This document shows positions 1 through 7,575 of a DNA stretch of 55,443 nt, one piece after another. The DNA is from Candidatus Poribacteria bacterium (GTDB lineage: Bacteria > Poribacteria > WGA-4E > WGA-3G), in contig JAJEET010000003.1 in the NCBI GenBank assembly GCA_022820835.1, positions 1 to 55,443 on the forward strand, in the 5' to 3' direction. The translations under genes and the position numbers were made by a program. Each line of letters begins with the position of its first letter. The stretch's first letter is position 1. The notes beneath the pieces were generated by a model that saw only the letters and a list, made by a program, of their open reading frames with translations, did no database searches and was not told where the DNA came from.

Positions 1-127
1 CTGCCAAGATAACGAGCAGTAGATTTCGGAGACTCGTTTTTTTCACGTCAACAGCCTTGAAAGTTTCTGAAAACTGTGTTATCATTTTCTTTGGATGGAC
101 CCATTTTGGGGTATATCCACATTTCAT
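1..127 (-). CDS. 5' end of a truncated CDS, possibly a transposase
   Basis: An open frame on the minus strand starts at ATG 127-125 and runs off the left window edge after 42 codons. The peptide begins MKCGYTPKWVHPKKMITQFS and ends in a hydrophobic stretch RNLLLVILA. A strong Shine-Dalgarno GGAGG lies 6 nt upstream of the ATG, which decides the start. The short basic N-terminus and the hairpin over its ribosome site resemble the start of insertion-sequence transposases, but I do not recognise the family and only 42 residues are visible. The plus-strand frame at 57-251 overlaps it and has no comparable ribosome site. Confidence 0.45.
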   Translation of the reverse strand, partial: MKCGYTPKWVHPKKMITQFSETFKAVDVKKTSLRNLLLVILA

Positions 128-191
128 AAAATACCTCCATATATTTTTTCACACTTTCTGTAAAAAAATTTTGTGTGTGGAGGTATTTTAT
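126..191 (-). promoter_or_regulatory. Hairpin that could hide the ribosome site of the edge CDS
   Basis: Perfect 14-bp inverted arms lie at 126-139 (ATAAAATACCTCCA) and 178-191 (TGGAGGTATTTTAT), separated by 38 nt. In minus-strand RNA the 3' arm holds the GGAGG ribosome site and the first two bases of the start codon of the CDS at 1-127, so the folded form would block translation. Insertion sequences are known to use such hairpins to silence transcripts that read in from outside. That role here is inferred. Confidence 0.5.
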
Positions 192-280
192 CATAACCCC
201 CTTGACTTTCCTATACTTTTCCTATCAAGACCCTTTCAACACAACCTCTAAAAAGAAAATGGGGGTAAATGAAATTAGCA

Positions 281-304
281 GACGGCTATCGGCAGTCAGC
301 CGTC
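281..304. repeat. Small stem-loop (GACGGCT/AGCCGTC)
   Basis: Seven-base perfect arms at 281-287 and 298-304 enclose a 10-nt loop. It lies about 80 bp beyond the stop of the minus-strand ATPase gene. No T-run follows on either strand, so it is not a convincing terminator. The GTCAGCCGTCAGT wording resembles the TCAGTTATC palindromes near 39.9 and 44.2 kb. Confidence 0.3.
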
Positions 305-382
305 AGTGAAATTTTACGATCACGGATGGAAGGAACGGAAGAGTGTAAGAAACGTGGTCCGGAAAGCCGTAACGGATACGAC

Positions 383-2002
383 TTATGTCTTTTGGTCTGG
401 TACGCTTGAAGGGGTTTCCTGTATCACAGGGATAACATAACTCCGGATGGTCATACCGTCCAGTGTCTCCGTCTCTATCCGAGAATCGGGGGTTTGCCGA
501 TGATCAAACACGACGTAGTATCCATCCGTTACGCCTTCCAACTTCAGATACGCCGCAAGCTGCTTCTTGCCTGACTGATAGCGGCTTTCGCCTCTCCAAA
601 TCTTTATCTTAACGATATATTTTCGCTGATTGTGTGTGATAAGGAGGTCCATTCTGCCGCGCCCGGTTTGCACTTCAATGTGCATCACCCCACCGATGCG
701 TCTAACAAACTCATCGAGATAAGCGAGTAGGAGGTGTCGTCCTACCGACTCTTGAGGCGTGTCCGGCACCTGCAGAATCCTGAACCCTGCCCGCGCGATG
801 AAATCGCGGAAGTTATCAAGTAAAGATGCCATATCAATCTCCCCCGCAGGTGTGAGATATTCACGCCCTTCATCATCCGCGTCTTCAGGAAAATATTCTT
901 GCTCCAATCCATTTACAGTTGGCTTGAATACCCGTATAATGCAGTAGAGGTAAATTGGATTGAGGATCTCACACATACCGTCAGCCCCTTCTTTGATAAC
1001 ACCATAGGTAGCAAGTTCACTGATGATGTTATTGTGTAAGTTGAAGGCTACACCTTCATCACGCGCCATAATTCGCATCAGAAGGCTTTCAAAGCGCGGG
1101 TCTTTACGGACATTGGTTGTCAGATGTGTGATATTGACATTACTTTCCTCAAGCAGCTGCGCATGTGCTATCGTCCAGTGCGCCATCGTAATCGTCTCGG
1201 CTTTTGGGATGTCCATCTCCTCGGTGAGAATTTGGGCAAATCGGTTGACGAGCACAGGCTGTCCAGCGGTTTGCTTATGAATAGACTCGATAACTGCTGG
1301 TGCGAAGGCTTGCCCGACTTCGTCTGTATATTGTCCGATCAGTTCTTGCACTTGTTCGAGCGTGAAACTCGGCAAATGGAATTCATCTTGGATATTGAAT
1401 GGAGAAATAGATCGATCGTAGTTGAGTTGTGCGATACCTTTAACCCCAACGATACCAACACTATGTGGACACCGGATTTGATCGGAAAGGTAGATATAAC
1501 GAAGTGAACGCAGAAACCCCTTAAGAGCAGCATGAGGGATCGCATCAAACTCGTCAATAGTAAGGACAATCCGCTGCCGATGCGTGTCCTGAGAAAGGTG
1601 CTTCGCAAACGCTTCAAAGAACTCCCGCATCGAAACATGATCGGTTATCTCCGTGTTCACCAAGAAGCGCGCTAATTCATCAGAGAGAACCGTTTCGCGT
1701 TTTTGAAACACCTGTTCAATTTCCTTGCAAATCTCCTTACGCAGGGAGGCATAAAAACTGGTAGGATCGTAGTCCTCATACTCTTCAAAATTCAGTTGAA
1801 TCGGAAAATAGGTTGAATCTTGAAGAGCGAGTACCTCAAGTGCCAATCGAAAAAAAGTCGTCTTGCCGGTCTGCCGGGGCGCGAACAAAACAATATACCG
1901 CCCGTCTTTGATGCGGTCAATGAAATCGGCGGTCTCCTCAGCGCGGGCGACCACATAATGTTTGTCGGGATACACACGTCCCTGGGTTCCAAAACGTCTC
2001 AT
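383..2002 (-). CDS. AAA-type ATPase with C-terminal PD-(D/E)XK-like domain
   Basis: A 539-residue cytoplasmic protein. The N-terminal half is an AAA-like ATPase with a Walker A motif near residues 41-48 (APRQTGKTT) and a Walker B-like LTIDEFDAI around residue 150. It resembles the AAA-like/DUF1703-type families that are often found near mobile DNA. The C-terminal ~110 residues look like a PD-(D/E)XK nuclease fold: a GRGRMDLLI strand carries the Asp, followed by KYIVKIKIWRG. In relatives I know the second motif usually reads VEIK; here the glutamate is a lysine (AAG for GAG), so nuclease activity is doubtful. ATG 2002 is a plausible start. It is transcribed toward the left edge, downstream of the restriction gene and its remnant. 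The biological role is unknown. Confidence 0.75.
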   Translation of the reverse strand: MRRFGTQGRVYPDKHYVVARAEETADFIDRIKDGRYIVLFAPRQTGKTTFFRLALEVLALQDSTYFPIQLNFEEYEDYDPTSFYASLRKEICKEIEQVFQKRETVLSDELARFLVNTEITDHVSMREFFEAFAKHLSQDTHRQRIVLTIDEFDAIPHAALKGFLRSLRYIYLSDQIRCPHSVGIVGVKGIAQLNYDRSISPFNIQDEFHLPSFTLEQVQELIGQYTDEVGQAFAPAVIESIHKQTAGQPVLVNRFAQILTEEMDIPKAETITMAHWTIAHAQLLEESNVNITHLTTNVRKDPRFESLLMRIMARDEGVAFNLHNNIISELATYGVIKEGADGMCEILNPIYLYCIIRVFKPTVNGLEQEYFPEDADDEGREYLTPAGEIDMASLLDNFRDFIARAGFRILQVPDTPQESVGRHLLLAYLDEFVRRIGGVMHIEVQTGRGRMDLLITHNQRKYIVKIKIWRGESRYQSGKKQLAAYLKLEGVTDGYYVVFDHRQTPDSRIETETLDGMTIRSYVIPVIQETPSSVPDQKT

Positions 2003-2055
2003 TTCTTTTCCTCTGCCAAATTGAAATCACAACACGGGCAATCCGCTAATAATAT

Positions 2056-2211
2056 CTACCGTTCCAAACTGACGGTAATCACCTTCCCGATGAATTTGAC
2101 GATGTCCTGCGGATTGTCTGCACGATTCGGGTCATTTACCATACCGCTTCGTTTATCTATCTTAACACAATATGAATTAATTATCCACTCCAACATTGAA
2201 CGGGTACAGAG
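2056..2211 (-). pseudogene. Remnant of the 3' end of a second restriction-modification gene
   Basis: Translated on the minus strand, this stretch gives LCTRSMLEWI, then KIDKRSGMVNDPNR, and ends VITVSLER. It aligns without gaps to the last ~50 residues of the complete enzyme at 2483-5554 (LGTRSALEWI, KVDRRSGIKNDPNR, VITVSLK), at roughly two thirds identity. Nothing upstream of it continues the homology; palindromic repeats fill 2256-2470. It is the degraded tail of a tandem paralogue, kept in frame to its stop. No start or ribosome site supports independent expression. Confidence 0.75.
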
Positions 2212-2255
2212 CCATTCAGTTCTCGGTTTTTTAGTCCAATTTTGGCACCCAGACC

Positions 2256-2284
2256 CGGTAAGTGCGGTTTGCAACCGAACCGGA
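2256..2284. repeat. Degenerate GGTxCGGTTT palindromic repeat
   Basis: The sequence CCCGGTAAGTGCGGTTTGC followed by AACCGAACCGG is a worn copy of the GGT(G/T)CGGTT...AACCG(C/A)ACC hairpin seen better at 13386, 18494 and 23276. The flank CCGGATCCTA is shared with the 23276 copy. Confidence 0.55.
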
Positions 2285-2370
2285 TCCTACACAGAAACCT
2301 TGAAACCTTCAAAAAACTCTTCAGTCGCGTAGCGACGCAATGTTTATAGCAGCGTGGGACCAAAAAACCT

Positions 2371-2470
2371 AAGCCCCGTAGGGGCGGCGTATGTAGAGAT
2401 ATTCCTACAAAACACCGTGAAAAACCTCTAAATTGACACCTACGGAGCGAGCTGCGCTCGCTCCTACAAA
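2371..2470. repeat. Two short palindromes between restriction genes
   Basis: GCCCC-GTA-GGGGC (2373-2385) belongs to the GTAGGGGCG repeat family. GGAGCGAGC-TGC-GCTCGCTCC (2444-2464) is a perfect 9-bp stem of the GTAGGAGCGAGC family. They fill the gap between the remnant and the intact restriction gene. No gene is visible here. Confidence 0.6.
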
Positions 2471-2482
2471 AGAGGTGTTGCA

Positions 2483-5400
2483 TTATAACGGGGGTAACCC
2501 TGCAACAATTTCCACGGTCTTGAGGCTGACAGTGATAACGCGGGCGATGAGGTCTACAATATACCGCGGTTCATCTACACGGTTCGGGTCGTTTTTAATG
2601 CCGCTCCGTCTGTCTACCTTGACACGATACTGGTCTACGATCCACTCCAACGCTGAACGCGTTCCCAACCGATAGTCATACACCTCTGCGGGGATGCCGT
2701 CCAACGTCAGGAAATCGTTGTATCTCAACTGCGTCCTATCTTTCGAGAGTTTCATCTTCTCGACATGCCAATCGATCTGCATATCGGGTGTTTCGATGTC
2801 CGTCAGTCCATCGTATTTCGGAACGGATTCGTAGTTGATGTGGAGGTCTGCGAGTTGTGCACCAGCGTTGGCGAACCCCCAGAAATCTTCGGCAAACGGA
2901 ATATGCGGCAAATCGCGCTTGAGGTTCATCTCGTATTTCTCACGATAGGTAGGATGGTGCAAGAGCGCGTAGGTATAGTAGAAGATGTCCCATTTGGTGA
3001 GGGTGTCGTTCTTGTAGTGCGTTCGGAATTCTGTCAACGCCCAATCGGTGATGTTCTCTTGTCGGTTTGTGCTGTCCTCATTGTAGGTGTAGAAAGGGAA
3101 ACATGGTGTTTTTTCGAGAATATCAAAAGACGGAATCACATCTACGACGAAGGTTTGAAAAGTTTTGTTACTTCCAATTCCACTGACACAAATTACCCGA
3201 TTTTCCGTTTCTGTTTCTAGTGTCGGGAAAATCCTTGGAAACATGGACATTACATCGTTTAGAATCCTATCAAAGAATAGATGCGTTTTGGTGAACGGGC
3301 GGTAAATGGAAGTTCGTACTCTCTCTTCATTGAATACGGCAATTGTCCCTCGCTTCAATTTCGCCTTTAGATCACGACTCCACTTAATTTCGGTGTCATC
3401 ATAAGTTACAAATTCATCAATGTTTGCACTCAGATTTTCTCGTCGTTTCCACCTATCAATTTCTGCATTGTAGTTTCTATTCATCCGTTGAATATTCTCG
3501 ATAAGGGCGGTTCGGTCGAAATTGCAAGTCCACGCGTCACGGTTGGTCTTTACACCATTGCTATAGGTTTTGAAAATCACACCTGCAGTTGCCCCTTTTT
3601 GTCTCTTTGATTTCTTAGTTCCCATTGGGATGAAAGTATCAAATTCAGCGTGAAGCCCTTCTGTTAGCCATGTATAGCGGCTATCAGGTGTTACCTGCTG
3701 CCATTCAACATTTTGGTAGTGTTGATTTGAATCGAGATAGTTATATTTTTCTTCTTTCCGCCAAAATTCATCAACACGTGCGTAGAAAATATCAGCAGTT
3801 TTTGGGTCTGTTTCTGTAGCAGCTCTCTGAATAAAAAGATTAATGCTCACACCAACTTGAATACCAAAGACATTGTGTGTTGTTCCTGATAGTTTTGGAT
3901 TCTGACGGACATTCCCGCTCAGATCCAGGACGTAGATCGCGTCAAAATCGTCTGCAAGATGTTTTCGCATGCCATCAAACGCCAAACCGTCAAGGAATCC
4001 GTTGTTTGTTACGAAGGCAACAACGCCTTCATTTCCTATCCTATCGGATGCCCATCGAATTGCCTTGACGTACGGATCATAGAGTGCATTTCTGAGTGTC
4101 GCCGTAGAGTCTGCAGTATAAGTTTCCATAATCCGTTTATCCATCTTCTCATACTTTCGATTTTTGTTGTTATCGTTCTCGTTAATCTGCCCCATATTAT
4201 ACGGCGGATTACCAATAACGACAAACATATCCGCCGCTTTTTGTCTCTTGACCCGCTCTGTGTTTTCGCGCGTAAAGAGTTCGCCTTGCTCCTGCTCAAG
4301 CAGTTCAAATGTATCCGCAAGCGCGATGCCTTCAAAGGGGAGATACGTCCCTGTCCGTTGGAAGTACTCCTGTTCGATGTTCAAACTGGCGATGTAATAC
4401 GGCAACAGCATCACCTCATTGCAATGCAACTCGTGGCGATATTTTTCTTCTAATGAGGCACCCCGGATGTCCTGCATCAGACGGACGATAAAATTCCCCG
4501 TCCCAACAAACGGATCAATGATATGTACGCCGGTATCCGACAACGACCGACCGAACTCCGTTTCCAAGATATGTTCCACACTATTCACCATGAAATCGAC
4601 GATGGGTTGCGGTGTGTAGACGATACCGTGCGTGTCTGCGACATCCTCGGAGAACCCCTGAAAAAACTTCTCATAAAAGGTGTTGAGGAAATGCTGTTTC
4701 TCGGAGAAGTCTTTGCAGAGGCTCGCTGCCTGTTCGATGGCGACATAGAACCGGTCTAACGGTTTGAGGAATTCCTCGCGACTGAACGACTGTCGGATGA
4801 GCTCGTCAACGACGTTTTCGATTTCGCGTGCGATGATGTTTCTGCGGGTGAAGGCGGAATTATTGAAGACAGTCCTGAAGATGCGTTCGGTGAGGATGTG
4901 TTGGATGAGCATCTCCTCAACAGCATCTTGTGAAAGTTCGGGGTTAATCGCGGTTCGACAGGTCTCGTAGAAATCGGAGAACGCTTTCTTGAATGCCGTA
5001 TCCGTTTCGTATCGCTGTTCAATGAGTTCTTTCAGCCTATTTGCGAGGTCGGGGACATGTTCCCTGAAATCTGAGACGGCGGTGTGCCAATTGTCCAGTG
5101 CCGGTGGGACGTAAGCGAACAAATATTGGAGTGCTGCGATTAGATTTACCGGTTCTGTGATGTCAACATCGAGGACTTCCACACCGTTTTGGTACAAGAT
5201 AGCACGCTGTGGTGTTTGGAAGAGCGTGTTATCAAGTGGATAGCCTGCGTCTCGTTTCTCTTGGACGGCTTTCGCGAGGTTGTCGTCTATATCTTTCGCT
5301 TCCCAATAAGCGAACGGGAAACCGTGCTCGTGTCGTATCACGCCATCAATGACGATACGGTTGCCCGATGCGGTGTGCATAGCGTGTTGCGGTACGAAGG

Positions 5401-5554
5401 TGGCGTTTATCTGTTTTGCACAGGCGTGCAGGAGCGTATCAAAAGGTGAACTGACAGCCCCTTCGTGTCTGATACCTTGTTGTTCGTATTGCTGCAGCGT
5501 GGTATAGTAGTCGCGGATCGCTTTGTGACTGGGTTTGAGATTGAGTGTCGCCAT
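2483..5554 (-). CDS. Single-polypeptide restriction-modification enzyme (type ISP/IIG-like N6-adenine methylase)
   Basis: A 1023-residue protein combining DNA cleavage and N6-adenine methylation. Residues 1-150 look like a PD-(D/E)XK nuclease: D70 in IVIDGVI and E85-A-K87 in YWEAKD. Residues 150-300 are a helical coupler. The methyltransferase has motif X-like HGIVYTPQPIVDFM (309-322), SAM motif I DPFVGTG (347-353) and the catalytic NPPY (449-452). The C-terminal 450 residues should hold target recognition and resemble the C-terminal domain of type ISP enzymes. Classical type ISP enzymes carry a RecA-like helicase between nuclease and methylase. I see no Walker motifs and no room for one, so the layout is IIG-like. 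ATG 5554 is a plausible start. No separate specificity or restriction subunit is nearby. Confidence 0.85.
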   Translation of the reverse strand: MATLNLKPSHKAIRDYYTTLQQYEQQGIRHEGAVSSPFDTLLHACAKQINATFVPQHAMHTASGNRIVIDGVIRHEHGFPFAYWEAKDIDDNLAKAVQEKRDAGYPLDNTLFQTPQRAILYQNGVEVLDVDITEPVNLIAALQYLFAYVPPALDNWHTAVSDFREHVPDLANRLKELIEQRYETDTAFKKAFSDFYETCRTAINPELSQDAVEEMLIQHILTERIFRTVFNNSAFTRRNIIAREIENVVDELIRQSFSREEFLKPLDRFYVAIEQAASLCKDFSEKQHFLNTFYEKFFQGFSEDVADTHGIVYTPQPIVDFMVNSVEHILETEFGRSLSDTGVHIIDPFVGTGNFIVRLMQDIRGASLEEKYRHELHCNEVMLLPYYIASLNIEQEYFQRTGTYLPFEGIALADTFELLEQEQGELFTRENTERVKRQKAADMFVVIGNPPYNMGQINENDNNKNRKYEKMDKRIMETYTADSTATLRNALYDPYVKAIRWASDRIGNEGVVAFVTNNGFLDGLAFDGMRKHLADDFDAIYVLDLSGNVRQNPKLSGTTHNVFGIQVGVSINLFIQRAATETDPKTADIFYARVDEFWRKEEKYNYLDSNQHYQNVEWQQVTPDSRYTWLTEGLHAEFDTFIPMGTKKSKRQKGATAGVIFKTYSNGVKTNRDAWTCNFDRTALIENIQRMNRNYNAEIDRWKRRENLSANIDEFVTYDDTEIKWSRDLKAKLKRGTIAVFNEERVRTSIYRPFTKTHLFFDRILNDVMSMFPRIFPTLETETENRVICVSGIGSNKTFQTFVVDVIPSFDILEKTPCFPFYTYNEDSTNRQENITDWALTEFRTHYKNDTLTKWDIFYYTYALLHHPTYREKYEMNLKRDLPHIPFAEDFWGFANAGAQLADLHINYESVPKYDGLTDIETPDMQIDWHVEKMKLSKDRTQLRYNDFLTLDGIPAEVYDYRLGTRSALEWIVDQYRVKVDRRSGIKNDPNRVDEPRYIVDLIARVITVSLKTVEIVAGLPPL

Positions 5555-5695
5555 GAAGGTATGATAGCAAGTTTTGGGAGATAGGTCAAGCGCAAATAGG
5601 AAATAGCGGTGAGCAACCAGTAGGTGAGGTTGATGTATATAAACATGCCGCAGCGAAGCCAGAAAGGGGCAACCGAGAATTGCGGCGGTTCCCGT

Positions 5696-5917
5696 TTATG
5701 GCGTTTTTTGCTGATGCTCGGCGATGATTTTTCCTAACGCTCGCAAGGCATCGTTGACAGATTTCGCATCGGGGAACATTTCGGCTACGTCGTTATCAAG
5801 CCTAATCATGTTTTTGCCTGCATAGTATCGTTCCGCATATTTTCCCCGAACTCCCTCACTGAAATCATATTCATCGAGCATATCTGGGGCATGTTGCTTG
5901 GATCTTGCTTGACTCAT
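5696..5917 (-). CDS. Antitoxin partner of the BrnT-like toxin
   Basis: A 73-residue protein starting at ATG 5917 (MSQARSKQ), preceded by AAAGGA; the longer open frame upstream overlaps toxin codons and lacks a ribosome site. The sequence has an acidic YDFSEGVRGKYAERY block and an LDNDVAEMFPDAKSVNDALRAL helix pair, like the DNA-binding end of ribbon-helix-helix antitoxins. It does not look like classical BrnA, which has an ITIRLDxDVL core, but similar proteins accompany DUF497 toxins. It overlaps the toxin 3' end by 47 bp, so the two are translated from one message. Its expected role is to neutralise the toxin and repress the operon. Confidence 0.7.
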   Translation of the reverse strand: MSQARSKQHAPDMLDEYDFSEGVRGKYAERYYAGKNMIRLDNDVAEMFPDAKSVNDALRALGKIIAEHQQKTP

Positions 5918-6182
5918 AGGTTTTCCTTTCATAAGATGTTGCTTTCCGAGCAGAAATGATGCGAATGACATCGCCTCTTTCTGTATGAACAACGACTAAA
6001 AGTCTCTGTTTTTCAGAATATCCGATAATTATTAACCTTTCTTCTTTTTCTGAATGTAGTGGGTCGGGAATAGTTAAAGAGAGAAAATCCGAAAAAACGG
6101 TACTTGCCTCTTCAAAAGTGACATTATGCCTTCTCAGATTTTCTGTGGCTTTACGGTTATCCCATTGAAATTCCAATCCCAC
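5871..6182 (-). CDS. brnT: BrnT family toxin (DUF497)
   Basis: A 103-residue RelE-fold ribonuclease toxin. It shows the family landmarks in order: FQWDNRKATENLRRHNVTFE at the N-terminus, an acidic IPDPLHS segment, EERLIIIGYS, then RLLVVVHTERGDVIRIISAR and ATSYERKTYE near the end. BrnT proteins cut mRNA and are held inactive by the partner encoded just downstream. The start is GTG 6182 with AGGA a few bases upstream. The C-terminus runs about 12 residues past the usual YE end and overlaps the antitoxin start. The two genes form a short operon. Confidence 0.85.
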   Translation of the reverse strand: MGLEFQWDNRKATENLRRHNVTFEEASTVFSDFLSLTIPDPLHSEKEERLIIIGYSEKQRLLVVVHTERGDVIRIISARKATSYERKTYESSKIQATCPRYAR

Positions 6183-6282
6183 GTCTTCCTACCATTCCTA
6201 ACTGTCTACCCTCTGGTTTAAGTATTACACATTTTTTAAAAAAAGTCAAAATTTTCATACAGGCAGGGCGATTTAGTTTTAT

Positions 6283-6420
6283 ACATTCACTTTATATCTG
6301 TGTGGAGTCTCTTCTGTAGGAGCGAGCTGTGCTCGCGATCTTCCATAAAAAAACGTCAACTTATGTAAACCAAAACCAAAATCAAAACCGAAAACTAAAT
6401 AGTCCTGTTCATACAAGGCA
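6283..6420. repeat. Dispersed ~130-bp repeat, copy 1
   Basis: It contains CTGTAGGAGCGAGCTGTGCT and then an A-rich stretch with GTCAACTTATGTAAACC and AAATAGTCCTGTTCATAC. It matches 29285-29412 in the same order and spacing but with many substitutions. It fills the gap between the toxin and hemW. No ORF is supported. Confidence 0.6.
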
Positions 6421-6449
6421 TTGTGAAAAATGACAATGGAAAGGAAAAA

Positions 6450-7574
6450 TCACATCAATTCGACAAAGACTTCATTTGCAAGGAAAAGTCCGCGTGGGGT
6501 GAGACGGAGATGTGTAGATGTGCGTTCCAACAATCCCAAATCCATCCATTTTTTTAGGATACCCCGAAATACAACTTCTATTTCCTCGTCAAATCGGTCT
6601 TGATAGGCTGCAACGGAGATGCCTTCCCGTTTCCGAAGCGCGAGCATAAGCGTTTCCGATTTTTCAGCGTGTCCCGTCAGGTGTTCCGTGTCGGCGATGG
6701 GTTTGTTACGGTCGGAAAGTTGCTTGATGTACGGCACGATGCCTCGAATATTGCAATAGCGCACGCCGTTGATGTACCCCCACGCACCTGCGCCGAGTCC
6801 GATGCACGGTTGATTGTTCCAATAGACGAGGTTGTGCCGCGCTTCGCGGTTCGGTCTGGCGAAGTTACAGATCTCATAGTGTTCGTATCCGTGTGTCGTG
6901 AGGGTCTCAATCGTGTATTGAAACATATCCGCTTCGGTATCCTCGGCTGGGAGGTGAAGTTCATCGGCTTGCCACGATTCATAAAACGGGGTTGTCTCCT
7001 CCATAACGAGGTTATAGGCAGAAATATGTTCCGGTTCGAGGGTAATCACTTCGCTTAAGGTATCGTGCCACATTTCCATCGTCTGGTCGGGTAGGGCGAA
7101 GATGAGGTCGATATTGATGTTCTCGAAGCCACCGTCGCGGGCAAGACGATAACTTTGGCGGAATTCGTCAACGGTGTGGATTCTGCCTAACTGTTTCAAG
7201 GTCTCGTTTTGCATCGCTTGCAGCCCAAAACTGAGCCGGTTTACGCCATCGTCTTGCATCACCCGCAGTTTCTCGGTATCGACCGTTCCGGGGTTGCATT
7301 CTACGGTGATCTCAGCATCGGTTGCTATTCGGAAATGCCCATGGATATCGGTGAGCAGCTGCGACAAGGCATTAGCAGAGAGGATAGAAGGCGTGCCGCC
7401 GCCGATGAAAATCGTTTGTAACGGTTCGGTTTCTGGCGTATAGAGTTCCATCTCCGTGCGGAGTGCGGTTAGGTATGCCTTCGCCTGTTCCTTGTGGAAA
7501 GTGTATGTATTGAAAGCACAGTAGTAGCACTTCGTCGCACAAAATGGAATGTGAATGTATACGGAAGATGCCAT
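6450..7574 (-). CDS. hemW: Radical SAM protein HemW
   Basis: A 374-residue member of the HemN/HemW family. The iron-sulfur motif is C12-x3-C16-x2-C19 followed by AF. True coproporphyrinogen oxidase HemN has CxxxCxxCxC, so the missing fourth cysteine points to HemW, the haem chaperone that delivers haem to respiratory enzymes. The HemW signature HNLVYW (HNxxYW) is present, as are the IFIGGGTPS and VECNPG strands of the SAM barrel and the C-terminal winged-helix end. ATG 7574 starts 1 base after the upstream stop codon. A TTG at 7586 would add four residues and overlap that stop. Tight spacing suggests co-transcription with the dehydrogenase. Confidence 0.9.
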   Translation of the reverse strand: MASSVYIHIPFCATKCYYCAFNTYTFHKEQAKAYLTALRTEMELYTPETEPLQTIFIGGGTPSILSANALSQLLTDIHGHFRIATDAEITVECNPGTVDTEKLRVMQDDGVNRLSFGLQAMQNETLKQLGRIHTVDEFRQSYRLARDGGFENINIDLIFALPDQTMEMWHDTLSEVITLEPEHISAYNLVMEETTPFYESWQADELHLPAEDTEADMFQYTIETLTTHGYEHYEICNFARPNREARHNLVYWNNQPCIGLGAGAWGYINGVRYCNIRGIVPYIKQLSDRNKPIADTEHLTGHAEKSETLMLALRKREGISVAAYQDRFDEEIEVVFRGILKKWMDLGLLERTSTHLRLTPRGLFLANEVFVELM

Positions 7575-7575
7575 T

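Noticed and set aside
57..251. Plus-strand 64-codon frame
   Set aside because: It overlaps the minus-strand CDS start, which has a perfect GGAGG site, and runs through the inverted repeat. The peptide shows no recognisable features.
2765..3220. Plus-strand 151-codon frame opposite the restriction enzyme gene
   Set aside because: It lies wholly antisense to well-supported enzyme coding sequence and has no domain or ribosome site.
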